Part shown: positions 1 to 9,766 of the stretch, in pieces | How positions within the stretch are numbered: the stretch's first letter is position 1 | How the letters are laid out: each line of letters begins with the position of its first letter | Assembly (NCBI RefSeq): GCF_002099425.1 | Contig: NW_018343991.1 | Location: forward strand, 17,274,501 to 17,338,500 | Direction of reading: 5' to 3' | Origin: Phascolarctos cinereus | Lineage: Eukaryota > Chordata > Mammalia > Diprotodontia > Phascolarctidae | Length of the DNA: 64,000 nt | Position numbers and translations under genes: made by a program | Notes under the pieces: generated by a model | Seen by the model: only the letters and a program-made list of their open reading frames with translations | What the model was told of the DNA's origin: nothing | The model's database searches: none

Positions 1-124
1 TCACACATCTCTTGCACCACTCTCATACACAGGTCATTGTTAGGAATATGTCACAAATCTACATTGCCTGTGTCCACCATCTGCCTCTGTATTGTCCTTC
101 AGGATATCTGATAAAGGCAAAGGA

Positions 125-305
125 CAACAGGTAGCTTGTCCCAAGGCTGCACCCATACCCAAGACTCAGATGGTTCTGAAGTAGAAAGTGAGGCTGGTGA
201 CCTTCCACGGCCCTCCCTTACTTAAATCCAATTCACTTGCATGTCATGGCATCATTTCCATGATGTCATGGTCCTTTTGTAGAACAAAGGACAAACAGCA
301 GAAAG
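125..305 (-). repeat. Unclassified dispersed repeat, copy A
   Basis: Read on the minus strand, this matches the plus strand of 42748-43015: gtttgtcctttgttct, then gaccatgacatc, then gcaagtgaattggattt. The match is clear from 190 to 305 and fades toward 125. I cannot name the family securely. No coding capacity is visible. Confidence 0.6.
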
Positions 306-354
306 TGCTGTCTCCTATGTGAGGCCTTTCTGAACCTCCACAGTTACTAGCAGC

Positions 355-556
355 ATACCCCTCCAAATTACTTTGACTCTATTTCATATTTACAAATTTT
401 GTATTTATTTGTCTTGTTATCTCCCCTACTCCAGTAGAAGAACATAACATTCTTGAGGGCATGGGCTATCTCTATCTTGTGTTGCTATCCCCAATGCTTA
501 GCATAGCATCTGACACATAGTAGGCATTTGACAAATGCTTATAAAATGAATTGGTT
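355..556 (+). repeat. L2 LINE 3' end
   Basis: Contains the L2 terminal landmarks in order: a tatttgtcttgttatctccc block, a ttgagggcatgggct block, ccccaatgcttagca, then acacatagtaggcatttgac close to the 3' end. Old and diverged. Confidence 0.75.
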
Positions 557-639
557 CATATATAATTGCTCAGAAGAATCTTGTAGATTGACTTATAGAT
601 GACAGCAACTTTTAAAAAATGTTTATTTTATTGAATTGA

Positions 640-1110
640 CTCTAGAACAACTCTGCACTCCTTGTAAGAATCCCATTTTCTGCTCCTGAGAGTGGTCACC
701 TAGCTCTCCTTGAACACATCTTGTTGAGGGAAAATCAATAACTTCACAAAGCAACCTGATCCATTTTCAAATACTTCTCAGTGTAAGTCCTTCCTAACAA
801 TTGAGCAGAAACCTACCTTCCTATAATTTTATCCTTTGCTCCTAAGCCTGAGCTTAGTAGAGTTTAATCTCTCTTCTCCTTTCCTATCTTTGAGATATAA
901 GGAGACAGATACCATGTCCCCATCAAGTCCTCTTTTCTCCAGGCCTAAGCACCCACTTTTTCATTAATTGTTCATCACATGACATGACTTTGAGCCTCTT
1001 CTCTAGCCTGACCACACCCCTCAGGTTTTCTGACTCCAAATTCACTTCTCCTTATTCAATATCACATTGCATCTAGCCACTCCTATTCAGGATACAAGCC
1101 CTTATTCTCA
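640..1110 (-). repeat. L3/CR1 LINE 3' region, antisense
   Basis: Shows the antisense signature of mammalian L3/CR1 3' ends: a ttccta-rich block, atgtccccatcaagtcctct, ttttctccaggcctaagc, and a tcatcacatgacatgactttg stretch. Same family as 41770-42110 and 45470-45720. Strongly diverged. Confidence 0.6.
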
Positions 1111-1119
1111 CTCAGTTGG

Positions 1120-1285
1120 AGGCTGGTGGGTGGTTACAGAGGAAAGACTTCTGGACTTGGAGTCAGGAAAGCCTGAGTTCAAATGCAGACTCAGACACCT
1201 ACCAGCTGAGTGACCCTAGGCAGGTCACTTGACCTTCCTCAACCTCAGTTTTTTCATATATAAGATGGGGATAATAAAGTAACAG
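1120..1285 (+). repeat. CORE-SINE, MIR type
   Basis: Reads ggacttggagtcaggaaagc, cctgagttcaaatgcag (B-box-like), gagtgaccctaggcaggtca, then a cctcagttttttcatatata tail typical of MIR. Confidence 0.8.
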
Positions 1286-1805
1286 TCTTTCATGAGATTC
1301 TATATCTACCATAGCTTGTGGACTTCTGGATGGCACTTATCTTCCAAAATGCAATCATTGATAATAGTGAAGCATACAGTAAACAAATATATATATCACC
1401 TATGGAAATACAGCAAATGCATTAATGCAAAAATATATGTATAAAATGTATGCCACAGAAGTATATATCAGTAGAACATGCATATATATCTTGATACTGC
1501 ATAGACATTGATGAAACTTGGTTTTCATGGCATGCTGAAACATATTAAGTCAATCAATCTGTTTTATCTGGCTACAAGAGTAACTACCTCTGCCATTTTT
1601 CCTAATCATAACATGTCTGTTCACTGGCAAAATTGTCCTGACACTCCTAACATACCATCTTGAACATCCAGATGGCTGACAACTGGTATTCACAGACCTG
1701 TTGGCCTGCGGTCCTAAAACCATAGCTCATGAGCCCCCATAGATATATTTATCTTTCACAGCTAGCTAGGGCATACATTTAGCTCAAAGCAAAGGCATTT
1801 ACTGA
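1286..1805. other. Unassigned AT-rich DNA
   Basis: No gene, and no repeat that I can name. The last 100 bases (tagctcaaagcaaaggcatttactg) faintly resemble the LTR-like family at 32185-32600. Confidence 0.5.
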
Positions 1806-2005
1806 AATAGTATCATAGAGTAGTAGATTTAGAGCTGGAAGAAAACTTAGGGGCCATTAAGTCCACCTATTAGGTAGATGGGGAAATTATGGAATAGAGA
1901 AGTTAAATGACTCACTTAGGGTCACACAATTAATAAATTTCTGAGGCATGACTCGAAACTGGGCCATCCTAACAACATGTCTTGTGCTCTATCCGCCACC
2001 ATATA
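1806..2005 (-). repeat. CORE-SINE, MIR type, antisense
   Basis: Antisense MIR order: agagctggaagaaaacttag, gtagatggggaaattatgg, agggtcacacaattaataa, then ctatccgccacc at the head end. Confidence 0.75.
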
Positions 2006-2080
2006 TAACTTCTCTTAGGTATAATAATAGTATCTACCAAACATTCTGGGCAAGTAGCTCTGCTATAAGAAGCTATAGCT

Positions 2081-2218
2081 GGGGCAGCTGTGGATAGAGC
2101 ACCAGCCCTGGAGTTAGGAAGACCCAAGTTCAAATCCAGTTTCAGTCCAGACACTTGACACTTACTAGCTCTGTGACCCTGGGCAAATCACTTAACCCCA
2201 ATTGCCTCGAAAAAAAAA
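2081..2218 (+). repeat. WSINE1-type tRNA-derived SINE
   Basis: Starts ggggcagctg, carries gatagagcaccagccctgga and a B-box-like gttcaaatcc, then gaccctgggcaaatcactta and an A-tail. A short tatagct repeat (2074-2080 and 2221-2227) flanks it, as expected for L1-mobilised insertion. Confidence 0.9.
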
Positions 2219-2401
2219 TGTATAGCTGATAGGATGATGGGAGAAGGGAGAAATCCATTCTCCCACCAAAAGGCAAGTAGCAATTCTCTCTCAGAAGAAA
2301 AGTTCTTCTTCCATAGATAGTTCTAATCTAGACTGCTAGAGCTCACATTCCTCAAAATTGTCTTCTTCCTCCTCCAGACAGAGCCCCTGGCAGTGCCTCA
2401 A

Positions 2402-2428
2402 TTGAAAGAAAGAAAGAAAGAAAGAAAG

Positions 2429-2471
<43 letters not shown>

Positions 2472-2612
2472 AGGAAAGGAAGGAAGAAGGAAAAAAAGGA
2501 AGGAAAGGAAGGAAGGAAGGAAGGAAGGGGAAGGAAGGAAAGGAAGGAAGGGAAGGAAGGAGGAAGGAAGAAGGAAGGAAGGAAGGAAGGAAGGAAGGAA
2601 GGAAGGAAGGAA
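2402..2612 (+). repeat. AAAG / AAGG polypurine microsatellite
   Basis: About 210 bases of almost pure purine: an aaag-rich half, then an aagg-rich half with imperfect units. Long open frames on either strand here (poly-K/E/R or poly-F/L/P/S) are artefacts of the repeat. Confidence 0.97.
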
Positions 2613-2689
2613 CCTAAAAGGCAAGACCACTGCAATGACGTGATCAGGGTTGCCCAATGGAGCACAAAAGAAGTAGCACCTTGGCCTCA

Positions 2690-4560
2690 GAATCTTGGGA
2701 AGGGGATGCAATAGACCCTACAAGTGCCTTGACTTGGGGTGGACCCAAGGAACACAGACCTGATTGGAAAAAGCCAAAGATGTGATTGATAACAAACCAC
2801 AACATTATCCTGACCAGGGAAGCCCCAGAAGAGACAGAAGAGACAATTCCTCATCATGGAAGCCTCAAAATACAGAGAAGAACACCCAGTGCCTTGATCA
2901 GAGAAAACCAACCAGAGAGCTTTGGCCAGAGCCATTGAAGCCTAATAGCTCTCCAAGTACAGACACAGCAGTAGAAGTGAAAATGTGCAGAAAATCAAGA
3001 CCTGGAACTAACAAAGCCAAGGTGCCATATCCAAGAGTCTGGGATGATGTAGAGCCTGGCCCTGGGATGAAATCTCAAGTCAAGGACTGAAGCTTGAGAT
3101 ATGAATGAACAGAAGAAAACATTAAACAATATGAAGACATATTATGGGTCAACAATGTTCCAAAAGGCAAAACCCGAAAGGAATAGCACCACAACAACTA
3201 CAAGCAGAGCCACTCCAAAGAAAATGCCTTAGCTAGGAGGACTACATGAATACCTGGAAGAAATGCAACAAGAGACAATAAATTAAATCAAGTTATAGAG
3301 GAAATGTTTGGAAGGAGGAATTGAAAGGAGAGTGGTAAGCCTTACCCATGAAACAGACTCTTTGAAAATTAGAATGGACCTGATGGAAAGCAATGACTAC
3401 AACAAAATGGAGATTGAAAAAATAGAAGAAAATATAAGCTAATTACTAATGAAAATTGATCTATAAAAATGTTATTAAGAAATAATCTAAGAATTATCAG
3501 ACTACTTGAAAACTATGGCCACAGAAAAAAGCTAGGACGTCATGTTTCAAGACATCATAAATGAAAACTACTCAAACCTATTTGAACTGGAAGAAATGTG
3601 AACATAGAAGGAATCCACTATGCACCTTAGCACCCAAAGAAACTCCAAAATGAAAATTCCTAGGAATGTCATAAACAAAACTCAGAGATTCCAGATTAAA
3701 GGGAAAAACATGGTAAATAACCAAAAAGAGTTCAAGTATCAAGCAACCACAGTCAGGATAACCCAGAACTTGTCTTGCAATATAATATTCCAAAACACAA
3801 AAGATAAAGGCTTGCAAACAAGAATAACTTACCCTACCAAACCAAATATAATCCTAAAGGAGGCAAATAAATTTTAGTGGAATAGATGAGGGAGAGAGAG
3901 ATGGGACAGACAGATTTACTGATTGGTTGATTGGTGGACAAAACATTTATTAAGCCCTTAATATGTTCCAGGTACTGTGCTAAACAATGAAAATACAAGT
4001 TCAAGCAAGAAAAGCAGTTCTTAACCTCAAGAAGCTTTCTTTCTAATGGGAGATAACAACACATAAAAGGGAACTGAAAATTTGGGGAGAGGTGGTAAAG
4101 TGGGAAGAGGGGCAAGGTGGAGAATTTGTCTGGAAAGTCATGGGCTTGCCTAAGTGTGAAGTAAGCGTGGCTATTGTGGGTGTTTCCTCAAATGGAGGTT
4201 CCCAGGGAGGATCTCACCAATCAAAGGACAATGCCACAGGAATTGAACCAGCGCCAGAAGGAGAAGGCCTCTGGGATAGAGGTGGAAAGGGCTTTCAAGT
4301 GTTTCTGATGAAAAGATCAGAGCTGAATAGAAGCTTTGAAATGCAAATACAGATGTCAAAGAGAAAACTAGAAAGATAAATACATTTGAGCACTTGGAAG
4401 GGGCTATAGGATGATGAAATGTTTATATTCCAGTAGAAGAAGTTAGTGACCTTTCAGCACCCTAAGGTCTTCAAGAGCCATAGGGAAGTTAAATAGGACA
4501 AACAGATGTGCCTTAAGAAAAGGAAGAGAAAAGTGAATATACAGGAAAAGAAAGGGGGCA
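2690..4560 (+). repeat. Old L1, 5' region and ORF1, split by an L2
   Basis: The 3250-3878 part encodes degraded L1 ORF1: a segment like the RNA-recognition domain near 3360-3550, and a C-terminal domain with an ITYPTKPNIIL-like strand near 3825-3855. Comparable host L1 ORF1 positions are seen in the HAL1 at 34873-35956. The frame resumes at 4284 (ttgaagcattt-like, then gaaaagatcagagctgaata) after an inserted L2 and ends about 4378. The 5' part (2690-3250) is less certain. Multiple stops; not functional. Confidence 0.75.
3925..4280 (-). repeat. L2 LINE 3' end inserted in L1 ORF1
   Basis: Starts acaaaacatttattaagccc, continues gttccaggtactgtgctaaa and ctcaagaagctttctttcta, the antisense 3' end of L2. 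The L1 ORF1 reading is continuous on either side (to about 3878, from about 4284), so the L2 arrived after the L1. Confidence 0.7.
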
Positions 4561-4609
4561 GGTAAGGGAGAAGGAACTTACTATACACATATAATTGATT
4601 TTGCACACT

Positions 4610-5550
4610 CAGGGATAGGCCTGTTACATTTCTCTCTGTTCTAAGATTCTCAGGTACCCCTGAGAGGGATAAGGAGTCTCATTTCTCTGCCATCATCTTG
4701 AGTTCCTACAAGCTTTGTTCCTCCATTTTAGGGGCCTGATGACTAGGACTCTATTTCTATTTAGCCACTTAACATCAATTGGCTTTTACAAAGGGATATT
4801 TACTTTACAGATATAGCTCAAATAAAGGTACGTTTTCCCTCAAAACCTCAGGGTCATAATGACCCCTCTATCACCTTGGTCTCTGGTAGGAAGTGGAAGG
4901 AGGAATTAAGTTCCTACATAGCACTGCTCCCATCAAGTTCATATCCAAAGCCTTCTTCACTTTTGGCGTCTGCTAAGATGGAGTTTGGGGGCCCTTGAGG
5001 TTCAAGGCATCCACGCTAGGCTGGCTACAATACCCAATCTAAATTCTTAGACTCCCAGATCACTGTGTCTTTTACTCCCAGCCCAGATCAGAGATTCCAC
5101 TCCCTTCATCTAGCATGTAAAAGAATTAATGAAAAGGCAAAGACCTAAGACCATTTCTTAGGGTCATATATTCTCAGGAGAAAGAGGGAGAAGGAGGTGT
5201 TAAGTCCCTCCCCTCCTCAACCATATGGTCTTACCAGCCATGAGTGAGGGAATCAGTTCATATTCCCCCAACAGGAAGACAGCAAAACCACAGCAAGTGC
5301 TAACTCAGACCATTTCAATGATACACTATTTCAGATACACAACTAATTGGAAAAGGCCCATCCCAACAACATCAGGCCAACAAAGAATGTGCATACTTAT
5401 TCCAGTCCTACACATGGATGATGATATTAGTAAATTAATGAAGTCTATACATGTAAGAGAACCCCATCACAAACACTGTGTGCTAGAAGAAGACTATGCA
5501 AACAGGGAAGAGATGAGGTAGAGGGAACAGACATCACATGAACCCTACTT
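4610..5550. other. Unassigned block between L1 pieces
   Basis: Less A-rich than its neighbours. The part 4740-4860 (ggatatttactttacagata, ctcaaataaaggtacg) resembles the LTR-like family at 14735-15260 and 32185-32600. A 98-residue open frame at 5225-5521 looks like no protein I know. Possibly an old inserted element. Confidence 0.4.
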
Positions 5551-5947
5551 TCATCCAAACCAGACAAGGGAAAGATGAACAAATACACAGAATAATGAGT
5601 AAAAATATATTAAATGCAACAGGGAAATAGGAAGAGAGAGGGGAAAGAAGTGTCTGAGGTGGAGGGCAGGATCAATGAGAAATAGGTCATAAGCAAAACA
5701 AGGAAAAATAAGAGGGTAAGTGATGAAGAGAATATTAAAAGGACAGAAAGCAAGAGTAAGACTGAGTTGAAGCTTAGGTAAAGAGAATAGAAGAATAGAA
5801 AAAAATCAATTCAATTAAGATCATTAATGTTAAGTAAGTTCCTTTTTCATTACCTCTTTTATTACAGAGAACAAGAAGGACAAAATATGCCTTTATATTC
5901 TATTACCAGTAAAAGAGAAGAAGTATAAGTCAATGACTTGGGAAGGA
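5551..5947. other. A-rich unassigned DNA upstream of L1
   Basis: Purine-rich and A-rich, with no clear family match. It may be L1-derived spacer, but I cannot prove it. Confidence 0.35.
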
Positions 5948-6588
5948 AAAAAAAAAACCCTAGAAAATAAACAAATAAAAACAATTCCAATTATATAACA
6001 AATTAGGTACTCTTCAAATAAATGAAGAGATTAATAAAACTGAAAGCAAAATAACTATTGCATTTTTAAATAAAATGAGAAGTTAGTTTTTTTCAAAACT
6101 AATGAAATAACAGTTAGCTAGTCAGATTTTTTTAAACAAAGGAAAATCAAAAGATAAGTATCAAAAAGGAAAAAGAATTCACAACAAAGAAGAAATCAAC
6201 AAAATTGTCACACACCAAAAAAAGTTGATAATTTTGATGTAATTGATGAGTATTTTCAAAATATATAAAATACTCATTAGTCAATGCCAAATCAAACTTA
6301 TCAAAAATTATTTTATAGAGCTAAAAAAATAGCAACAAAATTCTTCTGGAAGAAGAAAAGCTCAAGGATATCAAGGTAATCAATGAAAAAAAATGTGAAA
6401 GAAGATGGTCTAGCTATACCAGATCTCAAATTGTATTATAAAGCAGTAATTATCAAAACAATATGGTACTGGCTAAGAAAAAGAGTGGTGGATCAGTGGG
6501 ATAGATTAAATACAAATTACATTGTAGTAAATGGCCATAGTAATCTAACATATACACCCAAAGATCCAAGCTTTTGGAATGAAAACTC

Positions 6589-6913
6589 ATTATTTAACAA
6601 AAACTGCTCAAATCTATTTGAACTTGAGGAACTGTGAACATATAAAGAATCCACTATGCACCTTAACACCCAAAGAAACTCCAAAATGAAAATTCCCAGG
6701 GATGCCATAAACAAAACTCAGAGCTTTCAGATTAAAGGGGGAAAATATAAATAACCAGAAAGAGTTCAAGTACCAAGCAACCACAGTCAGGATAACCCAG
6801 AACTTGTCTTGCAATATAATATTCCCAAACACAAAAGATAAAGGCTTGCAAACAAAATAACTTACCCTACCAAATCAAATAAAAACAATTCCAATTATTT
6901 AACAAAAACTGCT
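6589..6913 (+). repeat. 20-bp direct repeats flanking the ORF1 fragment
   Basis: attatttaacaaaaactgct occurs at 6589-6608 and again at 6894-6913, with no mismatch. The uninterrupted minus-strand L1 has a single copy. Confidence 0.93.
6609..6893 (+). repeat. L1 ORF1 fragment inside ORF2
   Basis: Nearly identical to 3565-3850, the ORF1 C-terminal region: atgaaaattccc, aaagagttcaagtaccaagc, cttgtcttgcaatataatat. Its last ~20 bases (caaataaaaacaattccaat) instead match ORF2 at 5977-5996. It is bounded by 6589-6608 and 6894-6913. The inverted copy at 10480-10520 lacks the fragment, which shows the empty state. Confidence 0.85.
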
Positions 6914-8299
6914 GAAAAAATTGGAAAACAGTATGGCAGAAACTAGGTATAGACAAACATCCAAGACCATATACCAAAACAAGGTTAAAATGGGTACATC
7001 ATTTACAATAAAAAGTGATAAATTAAGCAAATTAAGAGAGCTTAGAATAGTTGATCTGTAAGATTTATAGATAAGGGAAGAATTCAGGACCAAAGAAAAT
7101 ATGGAGCAAATTACAAAATGTAAAATATATAATTTTGATTGTATAAAATTAAAAAGTTTTGTACAGAAAAAAACTAATACAACCAATGTTATAAGGAAAG
7201 CAGAAAACTGGGGGGGGGGAATTTTGCAACATGTATCTCTGATAAAAGCCTTATTTCTCAAATATACAGAAAACTGAGTCAAACTTATAAAAGTACAAGT
7301 AATTCCTCAATTGACAAATGGTCAAAGGGTTTGAACAGGCAGTTTTCAGACAAAAAAAAATCAAAGCTATTTCTAGTCATACAAAAAAATGCTCTAAATC
7401 ATTATTGATTAGAGAAATGCAAATTAAAACAATGCTGAGGTACCACCTTACCTCTATCAGATTGACCAATATGACAAAAAAAAAAAAGGAAAATGTTGGC
7501 TGTTGGAGGGGGTGTGGGAAAACTAGAACACTAATGCACTGTTGGTGGAGTTGTGAACTGATCCAACCATTCTGGAAAGCACTTTGGAACTGTGCCCAAA
7601 GGGCTATAAAAATGTGAATACCCTTTGATCCAGCAAATACCACCACTAGGTCTATATCCTAAAGACATCCAGAAAAAAGGGAAAGGACTTATTTGTGCAA
7701 AAGTATTTATAGCAGCTCTTTTTGTGTTGACAAAGAATTAGAAATCAAAAAGATGCCCATCAGTTGGGGAATGGCTAAACAAGCTGTGGTTTATGATTGT
7801 AATAGAATATTATTTTGCCATAAAAAATGACAAGCAGGATGGTTTCAGAAAAAACTGGATACACTTACATCAACTGATGCATAGTGAACTGAACAGAATC
7901 AGAAGAACATTGTAGAGAGTAACAGGAATATTAGAAAATGGTCAATTGTGAATGACTTAGCTATTCTCAGCAAAACAATGATCCAAGACAATCCCAAAGA
8001 ACTAATGATGAAGCATACTATCTGCCTCCAGAGAAAGAACTGATATTGTTTAGACACTGAAGCATGCTATTTTTCACTTTTTTTCTTTCATTTTTTTGAG
8101 TCTTCTCGTACAAAATAACTAATATGGAAATGTTACATAATTGCACATGTATAACCTATATTTAATTGCTTACCATATCAGGAAGAGGTGAGGAGAAGGA
8201 GGGATAGAATTTGGAATTCAAAATTTTAAACAAAAATGTTTTAAAAAAAATAAAGTTATAATAGGGACATATATAAAATACTCAGATTAATGAAAGAAA

Positions 8300-9175
8300 A
8301 GCTATAGAAATAAATCAATATCAGAAAAATAAATTGAACAATTAATAAATGAATTAAGAAAAGAAAAAACAGATTGATTTACAAATGAATTATATCAAAC
8401 ATTCAAAGACAAAATAATTCCAATATTACATAGATAGCCAAAAAAAAGAAGAAGAAGAAGAAGAAGAAGAAGAAGAAGAAGAAGAAGAAGAAGAAGAAGA
8501 AGAAGAAGAAGAAGAAGAAGAAGAAGAAGAAGAAGAAGAAGAAGAAGAGATAATACCAAATTCCTTCTAGGATAAAATATAGTCTTAATACCTAAACCAG
8601 AAAGAGACAAATCACAGAAAGATATAGAACAATATCTTTAATGAATACCAACACAAAGATATTGAATGAGACATTAGCAAAAAGATTACAACATGTTAAA
8701 AAGATTATACACTGAGCAGGTTAGATTTATATCAAGACTAATATGTGAAAAAATATTAATAGCAGTCCTGTCTATTATAACAAATAAATGGAAACTAAGG
8801 ATATACTCACCAATTGGGGAATGGTTGAATAAATAAATGGTATAGAAACATAATGGATTATTATTGAGCTGTAAGAAATGGTGAATCATTTTAGAGAAAC
8901 TTGAGAAGGCTTCTATGAACTGATGCAGAGTAAAGTGAACAGAACCAGGAGAACAATTTATACAATAATAACAACACTATTAAGAAAAGCAAGTGAACTC
9001 TGGTCAATGTAATAGCAAATCATGATTCCAAAGACTGATGATGAAGCATAACAGAAGGGTAAGGGATTCAAAGTGCAGGACAAGACATACATTTTTGAAC
9101 ACAGTCAATGTGTAAGCTTGTTTTGCTTCACTATTCAAATTTGTTACAGGGGTTCCCCTGCCCCCAGTAGCAACA
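8300..9175 (+). repeat. Second L1 remnant: RT fragment and 3' end
   Basis: 8380-8760 matches the ORF2 RT segment (aaacattcaaagacaaaata, ccaaattccttctaggat, cttaatacctaaaccagaaa). From about 8780 it jumps to the ORF2 C-terminus and 3' region (caattggggaatggttgaat, gatgcagagtaaagtgaaca). A GAA tract lies within the RT part. Heavily mutated. Confidence 0.8.
8448..8548 (+). repeat. (GAA)n microsatellite
   Basis: About 33 uninterrupted GAA triplets. They sit where L1 ORF2 normally has a short gaagaagaa stretch, so the tract probably grew from element sequence. The antisense poly-Leu frame is an artefact. Confidence 0.97.
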
Positions 9176-9185
9176 GGGTTGTAAG

Positions 9186-9467
9186 GGAAAGGAAAGGAAA
9201 GGAAAGGAAAGGAAAGGAAAGGAAAGGAAAGGAAAGGAAAGGAAAGGAAAGGAAAGGAAAGGAAAGGAAAGGAAAGGAAAGGAAAGGAAAGGAAAGGAAA
9301 GGAAAGGAAAGGAAAGGAAAGGAAAGGAAAGGAAAGGAAAGGAAAGGAAAGGAAAGGAAAGGAAAGGAAAGGAAAGGAAAGGAAGGAAAGGAAAGGAAAG
9401 GAAAGGAAAGGAAAGGAAAGGAAAGGAAAGGAAAGGAAAGGAAAGGAAAGGAAAGGAAAGGAAAGGG
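9186..9467 (+). repeat. (AAAGG)n pentanucleotide array
   Basis: About 282 bases of ggaaa units, broken only by one 4-base unit near 9381-9384. The high purity points to recent expansion or turnover. Open frames across it in several phases have no meaning. Confidence 0.97.
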
Positions 9468-9766
9468 ATCACTGAAACTTTTCTCATTAAATGCACAGAA
9501 GAGAGCAGAAGGAAGGCTAGATGGAAATATAGACAAGCACAACATCTTTGAAGCTACATGTTGAATTTGTTGTATGCTTGAAAAGAAAAGCAAGGTCTCT
9601 ATGATAGAGATTCACAGCTTCACATGCACTCTTCTTTTTCTGCTCTACATTGTATGTGAAAATGCTCATTTTACTTGGTATGTGTCAAGTTCAGGATGAA
9701 CATAAATAATTTGTTTTAAAAAAAAAACAGTATTCCTGGGACATGCTACTGTTTCATTATTCCTTC
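9468..9766. other. Possible LINE 3' tail, unassigned
   Basis: Ends in an A-run (9716-9729) after atgtgaaaatgctcatttta. Loosely like 12950-13090. It could be the far end of the L1 piece that the AAAGG array interrupts. Confidence 0.35.

Larger units (their letters stand above)
5948..8285 (+). repeat. RT-deleted L1 (ORF2 remnant plus 3' UTR)
   Basis: L1 ORF2 sequence upstream of the reverse transcriptase (5950-6265) is fused near 6265-6285 to sequence from beyond it, so the catalytic core with its F/Y-ADD motif is absent. The C-terminal ORF2 region follows (tggatcagtgggatagatta near 6490, atcagttggggaatggct near 7760, tgatgcatagtgaactgaac near 7880). The 3' UTR ends in an A-rich tail near 8240-8285. 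An ORF1 fragment interrupts it at 6609-6893. A poly-G run sits at 7211. The same deletion is seen in the inverted copy at 9767-11143. Confidence 0.88.

Noticed and set aside
2081-2218. tRNA gene at SINE heads (also 16533, 26765, 27731)
   Set aside because: The tRNA-like A/B boxes belong to WSINE1-type SINEs. No cloverleaf is intact, and A-tails with TSDs are present.
2336-2711. Overlapping 74-119 codon frames
   Set aside because: Created by the AAAG/AAGG polypurine tract.
9073-9593. 163-, 149- and 121-codon open frames across the AAAGG array
   Set aside because: They consist of the repeat read in different phases (KGKER, FLSFP). Pure low complexity, not genes.
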